This document shows, piece by piece, positions 1-14,018 of a DNA stretch of 64,000 nucleotides. This DNA is from Avena insularis. Its lineage: Eukaryota; Streptophyta; Magnoliopsida; Poales; Poaceae. The stretch is from positions 434,001-498,000 of the forward strand of contig JAJUPC010000227.1 of the NCBI GenBank assembly GCA_023614405.1, written 5' to 3'. The stretch's first letter is position 1. Every line of letters starts with the position of its first letter. The notes beneath the pieces are model-generated. The model worked only from the letters and a program-made list of their open reading frames with translations. It made no database searches and was not told where the DNA came from. A program made the position numbers and the translations under genes.

Positions 1-711
1 TGGTCGATCCATGTGTGGTTTGTGGAAAGAACACACATGCAATGACACTGGGGGATCCATGTGTGGTTTGTGGAAAGAACACACATGCAATGACCACTGG
101 TCCATCCATGTGTGGTTTGTAGAAATAAGACACATGCAATGACACTGGTGGATCCATATGTGGTTTGTGAAAATAACACGCATGCAATGACTCTAGTGCT
201 GCTTTTAGTATAAGAACACACATGCAATGACTCTAGTGGGTCCATATGTGGTTTGTGAAAAGAACACACATGCAATGACTAGTGGATCCATATGTGGTTT
301 GTGGAAAAGAACACACATGCAATGACCACTGGTTGATCCATATGTGGTTTGTGGGAAGAACACACATGCAATGACAGTGGTGGATCCATAAGTGGTTTGT
401 GAAAAGAACACACATACAATGACTCTAGTGTTGGTTTTACTATAAGAACACACATGCAATGACTCTAGTGGGTCCATATGTGGTTTGTGAAAAGAACACA
501 CATGCAATGACTCTGGTGGATCTATAAGTGGTTTGTGCAAAAGATAACACATGCAATAACAACTGGCTGATCCATGTGTCGTTCATGATATGAACACACA
601 TGCAATGAACACTGGTGGATCCATATGTGGTTCTTGACAGGAACACACATGCAATGACTCTAGTGGCTCCATATGTGGTTTGTGAAAAGAACACACATGC
701 AATGACTCTAG

Positions 712-716
712 TCGAT
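712..716. other. Paralogous empty site of the solo LTR
   Basis: In the paralogue at the window start, the GACTCTAG monomer is followed by TCGAT and directly by CCATATGTTGTTTCTGG. In the interrupted copy, the same flanks read TGGAT, then 4584 bp of LTR, then TGGAT and CCATATGTTGTTTCTGG. One base differs in the target copy. Confidence 0.75.
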
Positions 717-939
717 CCATATGTTGTTTCTGGAAAGAACACATATGCAATGACACTGGTTGATCCATATGTGGTTTGTGTAAAGAACAAACATGCAATG
801 ACACAGGGGGGTCCATGTGTGGTTTGTGGAAAGAACACACATGCAATGACCACTGGTCGATCCATGTGTGGTTTGTGGAAAGAACGCACATGCAATGACA
901 CCGGTGGATCCATATGTGGTTTGTGAAAAGAACACACAT

Positions 940-2518
940 GCAATGACTCTAGTGCTGGTTTTAGTATAAGAACACACATGCAATGACTCTAGTGGGTCCA
1001 TATGTGGTTTATGGAAAAACACACATGCAATGACTCTAGTGGATCCATATGTGGTTTGTGGAAAAGAACACACATGCAATGACCACTGGTTGATCCATAT
1101 ATGGTTTGTGGAAAGAACACACATGCAATGAACACTTGTTGATCCATGGTGGGTTTGCGAAAAGAACACACATGCAATGCCATTGGTTGATCCATATGTG
1201 GTTTGTGAAAAGAACACACATACAATGCCATTGGTTAATCCATGTATGGTTTGTGGAAAGAACACACATGCAATAACACTAGTGGATCCATATGTGGTTT
1301 GTGGAAAAGAACACACATGCAATGACCACTGGTTGATCCATATGTCGTTTGTGGAAAGAACACACATGCAATGACACTGGTTGATCCATGTGTGGTTTGT
1401 GGAAAGAACACACATGCAATGACTCTAGCGGATCCATATGTGGTTTGTGGAAAGAACACCAATGCAATGACTCTAGTGGGTCCATACGTGGTTCATGTCA
1501 GGAACACACATGCAATGCCATTGGTGCATCCATGTGTGGTTTGTGGAAAGAACACACATGCAATGACTCTAGTGGGTTCATATGTGGCTTGTGAATAGAA
1601 CACACATGTAATGACTCTAGTGGATCCATATGTGGTTTGTGGAAAACATAACACAAGCAATGAACACTGGTGGATCCGTAAGTGGTTTGTCGAAAGAACA
1701 CGCATGCAATAACATTGGTTGATCCATATGTGGTTTGCGGAAAGAACACACATGCAATGCCATTGGTTGATCCATATGTGGTTTGTGGAAAGAACACACA
1801 TGCAATGCCATTGGTTGATCCATGTGTGGTTTGTGAAAAGAATACACATGCAATGACTCTACTGGGTCCATTTGTAGTTTCTGAAAAGAACACACATGCA
1901 ATGACTCTAGTGGATCCATATGTGGTTTGTGGAAAGAACACACAGGCCATGACACAGGGGCTCCATGTGTGGTTTGTGGAAAGAACACACATGCAATGAC
2001 CACTGGTCGATCCATATGTGGTTTGTGGAAATAACAAACTTACAATGACACTCGTGAATCCATATGTCGTTTGTGAAAAGAACACACATGCAATGACTCT
2101 AGTGTTGGTTTTAGTATAAGAACACACATGCAATGACTCTAGTGGGTCCATATGTAGTTTGTGAAAAGAACACACATGCAATGACTCTAGTGGATCCATA
2201 TGTGGTTGGTGGAAAAGAACACACATGCAATAACCACTGGCTGATCCATGTGTCGTTCATGATAGGAACACACATGCAATGAACACTTGTGGATCCATAT
2301 GTGGTTCTTGTCGAAAGAACACACATGCAATGACTCTAGTGGCTCCATATGTGGTTTGTGAAAAGAACACACATGCAATGACTCTAGTGGATCCATATGT
2401 GGTTTGTGGAAAGAACACATACGCAATGACACTGTTTGATCCATATGTGGTTTGTGTAAAGAACACACATGCAATGACTCAGGGGGGTCCATGTGTGGTT
2501 TGTGGAAAGAACACACAT
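940..2518. repeat. 1579-bp tandem duplication, copy 1
   Basis: This segment and the next match at a constant offset of 1579 bp, with only scattered base changes. Examples are GGTCC-type monomers at 1493 and 3072, and TTCATGATAGG monomers at 2260 and 3839. The length is close to 33 monomers. Left of 940 and right of 4097 the matching stops, which defines the unit. Confidence 0.85.
941..980 (+). repeat. Representative 40-bp (type B) monomer
   Basis: The middle of the monomer is replaced by CTGGTTTTAGTATAAG, which gives a 40-bp unit. The flanks (CAATGACTCTAGTG and AACACACATG) remain identical to type A. The type recurs throughout, for example near 2105, 2530, 3685, 5408, 5545, 8547 and 11693. 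It also occurs as back-to-back pairs near 9926/9966, 12940/12980, 54248/54287, 59937/59976, 61795/61834 and 63169/63208. It often sits at or near HOR junctions. Confidence 0.9.
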
Positions 2519-4097
2519 GCAATGACTCTAGTGCTGGTTTTAGTATAAGAACACACATGCAATGACTCTAGTGGGTCCATATGTGGTTTATGGAAAAACA
2601 CACATGCAATGACTCTAGTGGATCCATATGTGGTTTGTGGAAAAGAACACACATGCAATGACCACCGGTTGATCCATATATGGTTTGTGGAAAGAACACA
2701 CATGCAATGAACACTGGTTGATCCATGGTGGGTTTGCGAAAAGAACACACATGCAATGCCATTGGTTGATCCATATGTGGTTTGTGAAAAGAACACACAT
2801 ACAATGCCATTGGTTAATCCATGTATGGTTTGTGGAAAGAACACACATGCAATAACACTAGTGGATCCATATGTGGTTTGTGGAAAAGAACACACATGCA
2901 ATGACCACTGGTTGATCCATATGTCGTTTGTGGAAAGAACACACATGCAATGACACTGGTTGATCCATGTGTGGTTTGTGGAAAGAACACACATGCAATG
3001 ACTCTAGCGGATCCATATGTGGTTTGTGGAAAGAACACCAATGCAATGACTCTAGTGGGTCCATACGTGGTTCATGTCAGGAACACACATGCAATGCCAT
3101 TGGTGCATCCATGTGTGGTTTGTGGAAAGAACACACATGCAATGACTCTAGTGGGTTCATATGTGGCTTGTGAATAGAACACACATGTAATGACTCTAGT
3201 GGATCCATATGTGGTTTGTGGAAAACATAACACAAGCAATGAACACTGGTGGATCCGTAAGTGGTTTGTCGAAAGAACACGCATGCAATAACATTGGTTG
3301 ATCCATATGTGGTTTGCGGAAAGAACACACATGCAATGCCATTGGTTGATCCATATGTGGTTTGTGGAAAGAACACACATGCAATGCCATTGGTTGATCC
3401 ATGTGTGGTTTGTGAAAAGAATACACATGCAATGACTCTAGTGGGTCCATTTGTAGTTTCTGAAAAGAACACACATGCAATGACTCTAGTGGATCCATAT
3501 GTGGTTTGTGGAAAGAACACACATGCAATGACTCAGGGGATCCATGTGTGGTTTGTGGAAAGAACACACATGCAATGACCACTGGTCGATCCATATGTGG
3601 TTTGTGGAAATAACAAACTTACAATGACACTCGTGAATCCATATGTCGTTTGTGAAAAGAACACACATGCAATGACTCTAGTGTTGGTTTTAGTATAAGA
3701 ACACACATGCAATGACTCTAGTGGGTCCATATGTAGTTTGTGAAAAGAACACACATGCAATGACTCTAGTGGATCCATATGTGGTTGGTGGAAAAGAACA
3801 CACATGCAATAACCACTGGCTGATCCATGTGTCGTTCATGATAGGAACACACATGCAATGAACACTTGTGGATCCATATGTGGTTCTTGTCGAAAGAACA
3901 CACATGCAATGACTCTAGTGGCTCCATATGTGGTTTGTGAAAAGAACACACATGCAATGACTCTAGTGGATCCATATGTGGTTTGTGGAAAGAACACATA
4001 CGCAATGACACTGTTTGATCCATATGTGGTTTGTGTAAAGAACACACATGCAATGACTCAGGGGGGTCCATGTGTGGTTTGTGGAAAGAACACACAT
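2519..4097. repeat. 1579-bp tandem duplication, copy 2
   Basis: Second copy of the unit above. The junction is visible near 2519: the sequence goes from a GGGGGGTCC monomer straight to a 40-bp type B monomer. At 4097 the same GGGGGGTCC monomer is followed by the GACCACTGGTCG monomer, as it is in the single-copy arrangement near 36.25 kb. Confidence 0.85.
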
Positions 4098-4719
4098 GCA
4101 ATGACCACTGGTCGATCCATGTGTGGTTTGTGGAAAGAACGCACATGCAATGACACTGGTGGATCCATATGTGGTTTGTGAAAAGAACACACATGCAATG
4201 ATTCTAGTGTTAGTTTCAGTATACGAACACACATGCAATGAATCTAGTGGGTCCATATGTGGTTTATGAAAAGAACACACATGCAATGACTCTAGTGGAT
4301 CCATATGTGGTTTGTGGAAAAGAACACACATGCCATAACCACTGGTTGATCCATATGTGGTTTGTGGAAAGAACACACATGCAATGAACACTAGTTGATC
4401 CATTTGTGGTTTGCGAAAAGAACACACATGTAATGCCATTGGTTGATCCATATGTGGTTTGTGAAAAGAACACACATACAATGCCATTGGTTAATCCATG
4501 TGTGGTTTGTGGAAAGAACACACATGCAATAACTCTAGTGGATCCATATGTGGTTTGTGGAAAAGAACACACATGCAATGACACTGGTTGATCCATGTGT
4601 GGTTTGTGTAAATAACACACATGCAATGCCGTTGGTTGATCCATATGTGGTTTGTGAAAAGAACACACATGCAATGACTCTAGTGGATCCATATGTGGTT
4701 TGTGGAAAGAACTCACATG

Positions 4720-4767
4720 CAATGACTCTATTGGGTCCATATGTGGTTCATGTCAGGAACACACATG
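4720..4767 (+). repeat. Representative type C monomer (GGTTCATGTCAGGAAC)
   Basis: This 48-bp monomer has the TTTGTGGAAAGAAC segment replaced by TTCATGTCAGGAAC. Related forms (TTCTTGACAGG, TTCATGATAGG, TTCTTGTCG, TTAATGTCAGG) recur at fixed places within HOR units. The flanking core AACACACATGCAATG is unchanged. It also contains the ACTCTATTGGGTCC marker used here to measure HOR spacing. Confidence 0.85.
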
Positions 4768-7700
4768 CAATGCCATTGGTGGATCCATGTGTGGTTTGTG
4801 GAAAGAACACACATGCAATGGCTCTAGTGGGTCCATTTGTGGTTTGTGAATAGAACACATATGCAATGACTCTAGTGGATCCATATGTGGTTTGTGGAAA
4901 AGAACACACATCCAATGAAAACTCGTGGATCCATAAGTGGTTTGTGGAAAGAACACACATGCAATGACATTGGTTGATCCATATGTGGTTTGTGGAAAGA
5001 ACACACATGCAATGCCATTGGTTGAACCATTTGTGGTTTATCGAAAGAACACACATGCAATGCCATAGGTTGATCCATGTGTGGTTTGTGAAAAGAATAC
5101 ACATGCAATGACTGTAGTGGGTCCATTTGTAGTTTGTGAAAAGAACACATATGCAATGACTCTAGTGGATCCATATGTGGTTTGTGGAAAGAACACACAT
5201 TCAATGACTCAAGTGGGTCCATATGTGGTTTGTGAAAAGAACACAGATGCAATGACTCAGGGGGATCCATGTGTGGTTTGTGGAAAGAACACACATGCAA
5301 TGACCACTGGTCGATCCATGTGTGGTTTGTGGAAAGAACACACATGCAATGACACTGGTGGATCCATATGTGGTTTGTGAAAAGAACACACATGCAATAA
5401 CTCTAGTGCTGGTTTTAGTATAAGAACACACATGCAATGACTCTAGTGGGTCCATATGTGGTTTGTGGAAAGAACACACATGCAATGACTCTAGTGGATC
5501 CATATGTGGTTTGTGGAAAGAACACACATGCAATGACTCAAGTGCTGGTTTTAGTATAAGAACACACATGCAATGACTCTAGTGGGTCCATATGTGGTTT
5601 GTGGAAAGAACACACATGCAATGACTCTAGTGGATCCATATGTGGTTTGTGGAAAAGAACACACATGCAATGACCACTGGTTGATCCATATATGGTTTGT
5701 GGAAAGAACACACATGCAATGAACACTGGTTGATCCATGTAGTTCGTGAAAACAACACACATGCAATGACTCTAGTGGATACATATGTATTGGTGGAAAA
5801 GAGAACACATGCAATGACCACTCGTTGATCCATATGTGGTTTGTGGAAAGAACACATGCAGTGAACACTGGTTGATCCATGTGCGGTTTGTGAAAAGAAC
5901 ACACATGCAATGCCATTGGTTGATCCATATGTGGTTTGTGAAAGGAACACACATGCAATGCCATTGGTTAATCCATGTGTGGTTTGTGGAAAGAACACAC
6001 ATGAAATGATTCTAGTGGATCCATATGTGGTTTGTGAAAAGAACACACATGCAATAACTGTTGGTCCATATGTGGTTTGTGGAAAGAACACACATGCAAT
6101 GACACTGGTTGATCCATGTGTGGTTTGTGGAAAGAACAAACATGAAATGCCATTGATTTATCCATATGTGGTTTGTGAAAAGAACACACATGCAATGACT
6201 CTAGTGTATCCATATGAGGTTTGTGGAAAGAACATACATGCAATGACTCTAGTGGATCCATATGTGGTTAATGTCAGGAACACACATGCAATGCCATTGG
6301 TGGATCCATGTGTGGTTTGTGGAAAGAACACGCATGCAATGACTATAGTGGGTCCATCTGTGGTGTGTGAAAAGAACACATGCAATGACTCTAGTGGATC
6401 CATATGTGGTTTGTGGATAAGAACACACTTGCAATGAACACTGGTGGATCCATAAGTGGTTTGTGGAAAGAACACATGCAATGACACTGGTGGATCCATA
6501 TGTGCTTTGTGAAAAGAACACACATGCAATGCCATTGGTTGATCTATATGTGGTTTGTGAAAAGAACACACATGCAATGCCATTGGTTAATCCTTGTGTA
6601 GTTTGTCGAAAGAACACACATGCAATGACTCTAGTGGATCCATATGTGGTTTGTGAAAAAGAACACACATGCAATGACCACTGGTTGATCCATATGTGGT
6701 TTGTGGAAAGAACACACATGCAATGACCACTGGTCGATCCATATGTGGTTTGTGAAAAAGAACACACATGCAATGACTCTAGTGCTGGTTTAGTATAAGA
6801 ACACACATGCAATGACTCCAGTGTGTTGGTTTTAGTATAAGAACACACATGAAATGACTCTAGTGGGTCCATTTCTGGTTTGTGAAAAGAACACACATGC
6901 AATGACTCTAGTGGATCCATATGTGGTTTGTTGAAAAGAACACACATGTAATGACCACTGGTTGATCCATGTGTCGTTCATGATAGGAACACACATGCAA
7001 TGAACACTGGTGGATCCATATGTGGTTCTTGTCGAAAGAACACACATGCAATGACTCTAGTGGCTCCATATATGGTTTGTGAAAAGAACACATGCAATGA
7101 CTCTAGTGGATCCATATGTGGTTTGTGGAAAGAACACATACAATGACCTGTTGATCCATATGTGGTTTGTGTAAAGAACACACATGCAATGACTCAGGGG
7201 GTCCATGTGTGGTTTTGGAAAAGAACACATTCAATGACCACTGGTCGATCCATGTGTGGTTTGTGGAAAGAACGCACATGCAATGACACTGGTGGATCCA
7301 TATGTGGTTTGTGAAAAGAACACACATGCAATGACTCTAGTGTTAGTTTTAGTATAAGAACACACATGCAATGAATCTAGTGGGTCCATATGTGGTTTCT
7401 TGAAAAGAACACACATGCAATGACTCTAGTGGATCCATATGTGGTTTGTGGAAAGAACACACATGCCAAAACAAATGGTTGATCCAACTGTGGATTGTGG
7501 AAAGAACACACATGCAATGAACACTAGTTGATCCATTTGTGGTTTGCGAAAAGAACACACATGTAATGCCATTGGTTGATCCATATGTGGTTTGTGAAAA
7601 GAACACACATACAATGCCATTGGTTAATCCATGTGTGGTTTGTGGAAAGAACACACATGCAATAACTCTAGTGGATCCATATGTGGTTTGTGGAAAAGAA

Positions 7701-7857
7701 CACACATGCAATGACACTGGTTGATCCATGTGTGGTTTGTGTAAATAACACACATGCAATGCCATTGGTTGATCCATATGTGGTTTGTGAAAAGAACACA
7801 CATGCAATGACTCTAGCGGATCCATATGTGGTTTGTGGAAAGAACTCACATGCAATG
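4725..7857. repeat. HOR unit 1, 3133 bp
   Basis: The unit is bounded by successive occurrences of ACTCTATTGGGTCC. Its order of monomer variants is repeated in the next units. The stretch near 6040-6470 has private small deletions (for example a shortened monomer at about 6055), so this unit is somewhat more diverged than those that follow. Confidence 0.8.
5483..5530 (+). repeat. Representative 48-bp (type A) monomer
   Basis: This copy is close to the consensus and is exactly 48 bp from one CAATG to the next. It contains GGATCC, CATATG and the core ACACACATGCAATG, which is the most constant part across the window. Because 48 is divisible by three, tandem copies give 16-residue periodic translations. 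The plus strand is open in two frames. The minus strand is open in two frames, and its third frame is closed only by the CTCTAG variant. Confidence 0.9.
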
Positions 7858-10800
7858 ACTCTATTGGGTCCATATGTGGTTCATGTCAGGAACACACATG
7901 CAATGCCATTGGTGGATCCATGTGTGGTTTGTGGAAAGAACACACATGCAATGGCTCTAGTGGGTCCATTTGTGGTTTGTGAATAGAACACATATGCAAT
8001 GACTCTAGTGGATCCATATGTGGTTTGTGGAAAAGAACACACATCCAATGAAAACTCGTGGATCCATAAGTGGTTTGTGGAAAGAACACACATGCAATGA
8101 CATTGGTTGATCCATATGTGGTTTGTGGAAAGAACACACATGCAATGCCATTGGTTGAACCATTTGTGGTTTATCGAAAGAACACACATGCAATGCCATT
8201 GGTTGATCCATGTGTGGTTTGTGAAAAGAATACACATGCAATGACTGTAGTGGGTCCATTTGTAGTTTGTGAAAAGAACACATATGCAATGACTCTAGTG
8301 GATCCATATGTGGTTTGTGGAAAGAACACACATTCAATGACTCAAGTGGGTCCATATGTGGTTTGTGAAAAGAACACAGATGCAATGACTCAGGGGGATC
8401 CATGTGTGGTTTGTGGAAAGAACACACATGCAATGACCACTGGTCGATCCATGTGTGGTTTGTGGAAAGAACACACATGCAATGACACTGGTGGATCCAT
8501 ATGTGGTTTGTGAAAAGAACACACATGCAATAACTCTAGTGCTGGTTTTAGTATAAGAACACACATGCAATGACTCTAGTGGGTCCATATGTGGTTTGTG
8601 GAAAGAACACACATGCAATGACTCTAGTGGATCCATATGTGGTTTGTGGAAAAGAACACACATGCAATGACTCAAGTGCTGGTTTTAGTATAAGAACACA
8701 CATGCAATGACTCTAGTGGGTCCATATGTGGTTTGTGGAAAGAACACACATGCAATGACTCTAGTGGATCCATATGTGGTTTGTGGAAAAGAACACACAT
8801 GCAATGACCACTGGTTGATCCATATATGGTTTGTGGAAAGAACACACATGCAATGAACACTGGTTGATCCATGTAGTTCGTGAAAACAACACACATGCAA
8901 TGACTCTAGTGGATACATATGTGTATTGGTGGAAAAGAGAACACATGCAATGACCACTCGTTGATCCATATGTGGTTTGTGGAAAGAACACATGCAGTGA
9001 ACACTGGTTGATCCATGTGCGGTTTGTGAAAAGAACACACATGCAATGCCATTGGTTGATCCATATGTGGTTTGTGAAAGGAACACACATGCAATGCCAT
9101 TGGTTAATCCATGTGTGGTTTGTGGAAAGAACACACATGAAATGATTCTAGTGGATCCATATGTGGTTTGTGGAAAAGAACACACATGCAATAACCACTG
9201 GTTGATCCATATGTGGTTTGTGGAAAGAACACACATGCAATGACACTGGTTGATCCATGTGTGGTTTGTGGAAAGAACAAACATGAAATGCCATTGATTT
9301 ATCCATATGTGGTTTGTGAAAAGAACACACATGCAATGACTCTAGTGTATCCATATGAGGTTTGTGGAAAGAACATACATGCAATGACTCTAGTGGATCC
9401 ATATGTGGTTAATGTCAGGAACACACATGCAATGCCATTGGTGGATCCATGTGTGGTTTGTGGAAAGAACACGCATGCAATGACTCTAGTGGGTCCATAT
9501 GTGGTTTGTGAAAAGAACACACATGCAATGACTCTAGTGGATCCATATGTGGTTTGTGGATAAGAACACACATGCAATGAACACTGGTGGATCCGTAAGT
9601 GGTTTGTGGAAAGAACACACATGCAATGACACTGGTGGATCCATATGTGATTTGTGAAAAGAACACACATGCAATGCCATTGGTTGATCTATATGTGGTT
9701 TGTGAAAAGAACACACATGCAATGCCATTGGTTAATCCTTGTGTAGTTTGTCGAAAGAACACACATGCAATGACTCTAGTGGATCCATATGTGGTTTGTG
9801 AAAAAGAACACACATGCAATGACCACTGGTTGATACATAAGTGGTTTGTGGAAAGAACACACATGCAATGACACTAGTGGATCCATATGTGGTTTGTGAA
9901 AAGAACACACATGCAATGACTCTAGTGCTGGTTTAGTATAAGAACACACATGCAATGACTCTAGTGTTGGTTTTAGTATAAGAACACACATGCAATGACT
10001 CTAGTGGGTCCATATGTAGTTTGTGAAAAGAACACACATGCAATGACTCTAGTGGATCCATATGTGGTTGGTGGAAAAGAACACACATGCAATAACCACT
10101 GGCTGATCCATGTGTCGTTCATGATAGGAACACACATGCAATGAACACTGGTGGATCCATATGTGGTTCTTGTCGAAAGAACACACATGCAATGACTCTA
10201 GTGGCTCCATATGTGGTTTGTGAAAAGAACACACATGCAATGACTCTAGTGGATCCATATGTGGTTTGTGGAAAGAACACATACGCAATGACACTGTTTG
10301 ATCCATATGTGGTTTGTGTAAAGAACACACATGCAATGACTCAGGGGGGTCCATGTGTGGTTTGCGGAAAGAACACACATGCAATGACCACTGGTCGATC
10401 CATGTGTGGTTTGTGGAAAGAACGCACATGCAATGACACTGGTGGATCCATATGTGGTTTGTGAAAAGAACACACATGCAATGACTCTAGTGTTAGTTTT
10501 AGTATAAGAACACACATGCAATGAATCTAGTGGGTCCATATGTGGTTTGCGAAAAGAACACACATGCAATGACTCTAGTGGATCTATATGTGGTTTGTGG
10601 AAAAGAACACACATGCCATAACCACTGGTTGATCCATATGTGGTTTGTGGAAAGAACACACATGCAATGAACACTAGTTGATCCATTTGTGGTTTGCGAA
10701 AAGAACACACATGTAATGCCATTGGTTGATCCATATGTGGTTTGTGAAAAGAACACACATACAATGCCATTGGTTAATCCATGTGTGGTTTGTGGAAAGA

Positions 10801-11007
10801 ACACACATGCAATAACTCTAGTGGATCCATATGTGGTTTGTGGAAAAGAACACACATGCAATGACACTGGTTGATCCATGTGTGGTTTGTGGAAATAACA
10901 CACATGCAATGCCATTGGTTGATCCATATGTGGTTTGTGAAAAGAACACACATGCAATGACTCTAGCGGATCCATATGTGGTTTGTGGAAAGAACTCACA
11001 TACAATG
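7858..11007. repeat. HOR unit 2, 3150 bp
   Basis: The unit is bounded by the same marker at 7858 and 11008. It includes the CATGTAGTTCG and TACATATGTGTATTGG monomers (about 8870-8940) and a paired 40-bp monomer near 9926/9966. Confidence 0.82.
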
Positions 11008-14000
11008 ACTCTATTGGGTCCATGTGTGGTTCATGTCAGGAACACACATGCAATGCCATTGGTGGATCCATGTGTGGTTTGTGGAAAGAACACACATGCA
11101 ATGGCTCTAGTGGGTCCATTTGTGGTTTGTGAATAGAACACACATGCAATGACTCTAGTGGATCCATATGTGGTTTGTGGAAAAGAACACACATCCAATG
11201 AACACTCGTGGATCCATAAGTGGTTTGTGGAAAGAACACACATGCAATGACATTGGTTGATCCATATGTGGTTTGTGGAAAGAACACACATGCAATGCCA
11301 TTGGTTGAACCATTTGTGGTTTGTGGAAAGAACACACATGCAATGCCATTGGTTGATCCATGTGTGGTTTGTGAAAAGAATACACATGCAATGACTGTAG
11401 TGGGTCCATTTGTAGTTTGTGAAAAGAACACATATGCAATGACTCTAGTGGATCCATATGTTGTTTGTGGAAAGAACACACATTCAATGACTCAAGTGGG
11501 TCCATATGTGGTTTGTGAAAAGAACACAGATGCAATGACTCAGGGGGATCCATGTGTGGTTTGTGGAAAGAACACACATGCAATGACCACTGGTCGATCC
11601 ATGTGTGGTTTGTGGAAAGAACACACATGCAATGACACTGGTGGATCCATATGTGGTTTGTGAAAAGAACACACATGCAATGACTCTAGTGCTGGTTTTA
11701 GTATAAGAACACACATCCAATGACTCTAGTGGGTCCATATGTGGTTTGTGGAAAGAACACACATGCAATGACTCTAGTGGATCCATATGTGGTTTGTGGA
11801 AAAGAACACACATGCAATGACCACTGGTTGATCCATATATGGCTTGTGGAAAGAACACACATGCAATGAACACTGGTTGATCCATGTAGTTCGTGAAAAC
11901 AACACAAATGCAATGACTCTAGTGGATACATATGTGTATTGGTGGAAAAGAGAACACATGCAATGACCACTCGTTGATCCATATGTGGTTTGTGGAAAGA
12001 ACACATGCAGTGAACACTGGTTGATCCATGTGCGGTTTGTGAAAAGAACACACATGCAATGCCATTGGTTGATCCATATGTGGTTTGTGAAAGGAACACA
12101 CATGCAATGCCATTGGTTAATCCATGTGTGGTTTGTGGAAAGAACACACATGAAATGATTCTAGTGGATCCATATGTGGTTTGTGGAAAAGAACACACAT
12201 GCAATAACCACTGGTTGATCCATATGTGGTTTGTGGAAAGAACACACATGCAATGACACTGGTTGATCCATGTGTGGTTTGTGGAAAGAACAAACATGAA
12301 ATGCCATTGATTTATCCATATGTGGTTTGTGAAAAGAACACACATGCAATGACTCTAGTGTATCCATATGAGGTTTGTGGAAAGAACACATGCAATGACT
12401 CTAGTGGATCCATATGTGGTTAATGTCAGGAACACACATGCAATGCCATTGGTGGATCCATGTGTGGTTTGTGGAAAGAACACGCATGCAATGACTCTAG
12501 TGGGTCCATATGTGGTTTGTGAAAAGAACACACATGCAATGACTCTAGTGGATCCATATGTGGTTTGTGGATAAGAACACACATGCAATGAACACTGGTG
12601 GATCCGTAAGTGGTTTGTGGAAAGAACACACATGCAATGACACTGGTGGATCCATATGTGATTTGTGAAAAGAACACACATGCAATGCCATTGGTTGATC
12701 TATATGTGGTTTGTGAAAAGAACACACATGCAATGCCATTGGTTAATCCTTGTGTGGTTTGTCGAAAGAACACACATGGAATGACTCTAGTGGATCCATA
12801 TGTGGTTTGTGAAAAAGAACACACATGCAATGACCACTGGTTGATACATAAGTGGTTTGTGGAAAGAACACACATGCAATGACACTAGTGGATCCATATG
12901 TGGTTTGTGAAAAGAACACACATGCAATGACTCTAGTGCTGGTTTAGTATAAGAACACACATGCAATGACTCTAGTGTTGGTTTTAGTATAAGAACACAC
13001 ATGCAATGACTCTAGTGGGTCCATATGTAGTTTGTGAAAAGAACAAACATGCAATGACTCTAGTGGATCCATATGTGGTTGGTGGAAAAGAACACACATG
13101 CAATAACCACTGGCTGATCCATGTGTCGTTCATGATAGGAACACACATGCAATGAACACTGGTGGATCCATATGTGGTTCTTGTCGAAAGAACACACATG
13201 CAATGACTCTAGTGGCTCCATATGTGGTTTGTGAAAAGAACACACATGCAATGACTCTAGTGGATCCATATGTGGTTTGTGGAAAGAACACATACGCAAT
13301 GACACTGTTTGATCCATATGTGGTTTGTGTAAAGAACACACATGCAATGACTCAGGGGGGTCCATGTGTGGTTTGCGGAAAGAACACACATGCAATGACC
13401 ACTGGTCGATCCATGTGTGGTTTGTGGAAAGAACGCACATGCAATGACACTGGTGGATCCATATGTGGTTTGTGAAAAGAACACACATGCAATGACTCTA
13501 GTGTTAGTTTTAGTATAAGAACACACATGCAATGAATCTAGTGGGTCCATATGTGGTTTGCGAAAAGAACACACATGCAATGACTCTAGTGGATCTATCT
13601 GTGGTTTGTGGAAAAGAACACACATGCCATAACCACTGGTCGATCCATATGTGGTTTGTGGAAAGAACACACATGCAATGAACACTAGTTGATCCATTTG
13701 TGGTTTGCGAAAAGAACACACATGTAATGCCATTGGTTGATCCATATGTGGTTTGTGAAAAGAACACACATACAATGCCATTGGTTAATCCATGTGTGGT
13801 TTGTGCAAAGAACACACATGCAATAACTCTAGTGGATCCATATGTGGTTTGTGGAAAAGAACACACATGCAATGACACTGGTTGATCCATGTGTGGTTTG
13901 TGGAAATAACACACATGCAATGCCATTGGTTGATCCATATGTGGTTTGTGAAAGGAACACACATGCAATGACTCTAGCGGATCCATATGTGGTTTGTGGA

Positions 14001-14018
14001 AAGAACTCACATGCAATG
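11008..14018. repeat. HOR unit 3, 3011 bp
   Basis: The unit is bounded by markers at 11008 and 14019. It is nearly collinear with unit 2 but about 137-139 bp (close to three monomers) shorter. Most of the loss lies between about 11.55 and 11.70 kb compared with 8.53-8.69 kb, where one type B monomer and its neighbours are missing. Confidence 0.82.
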
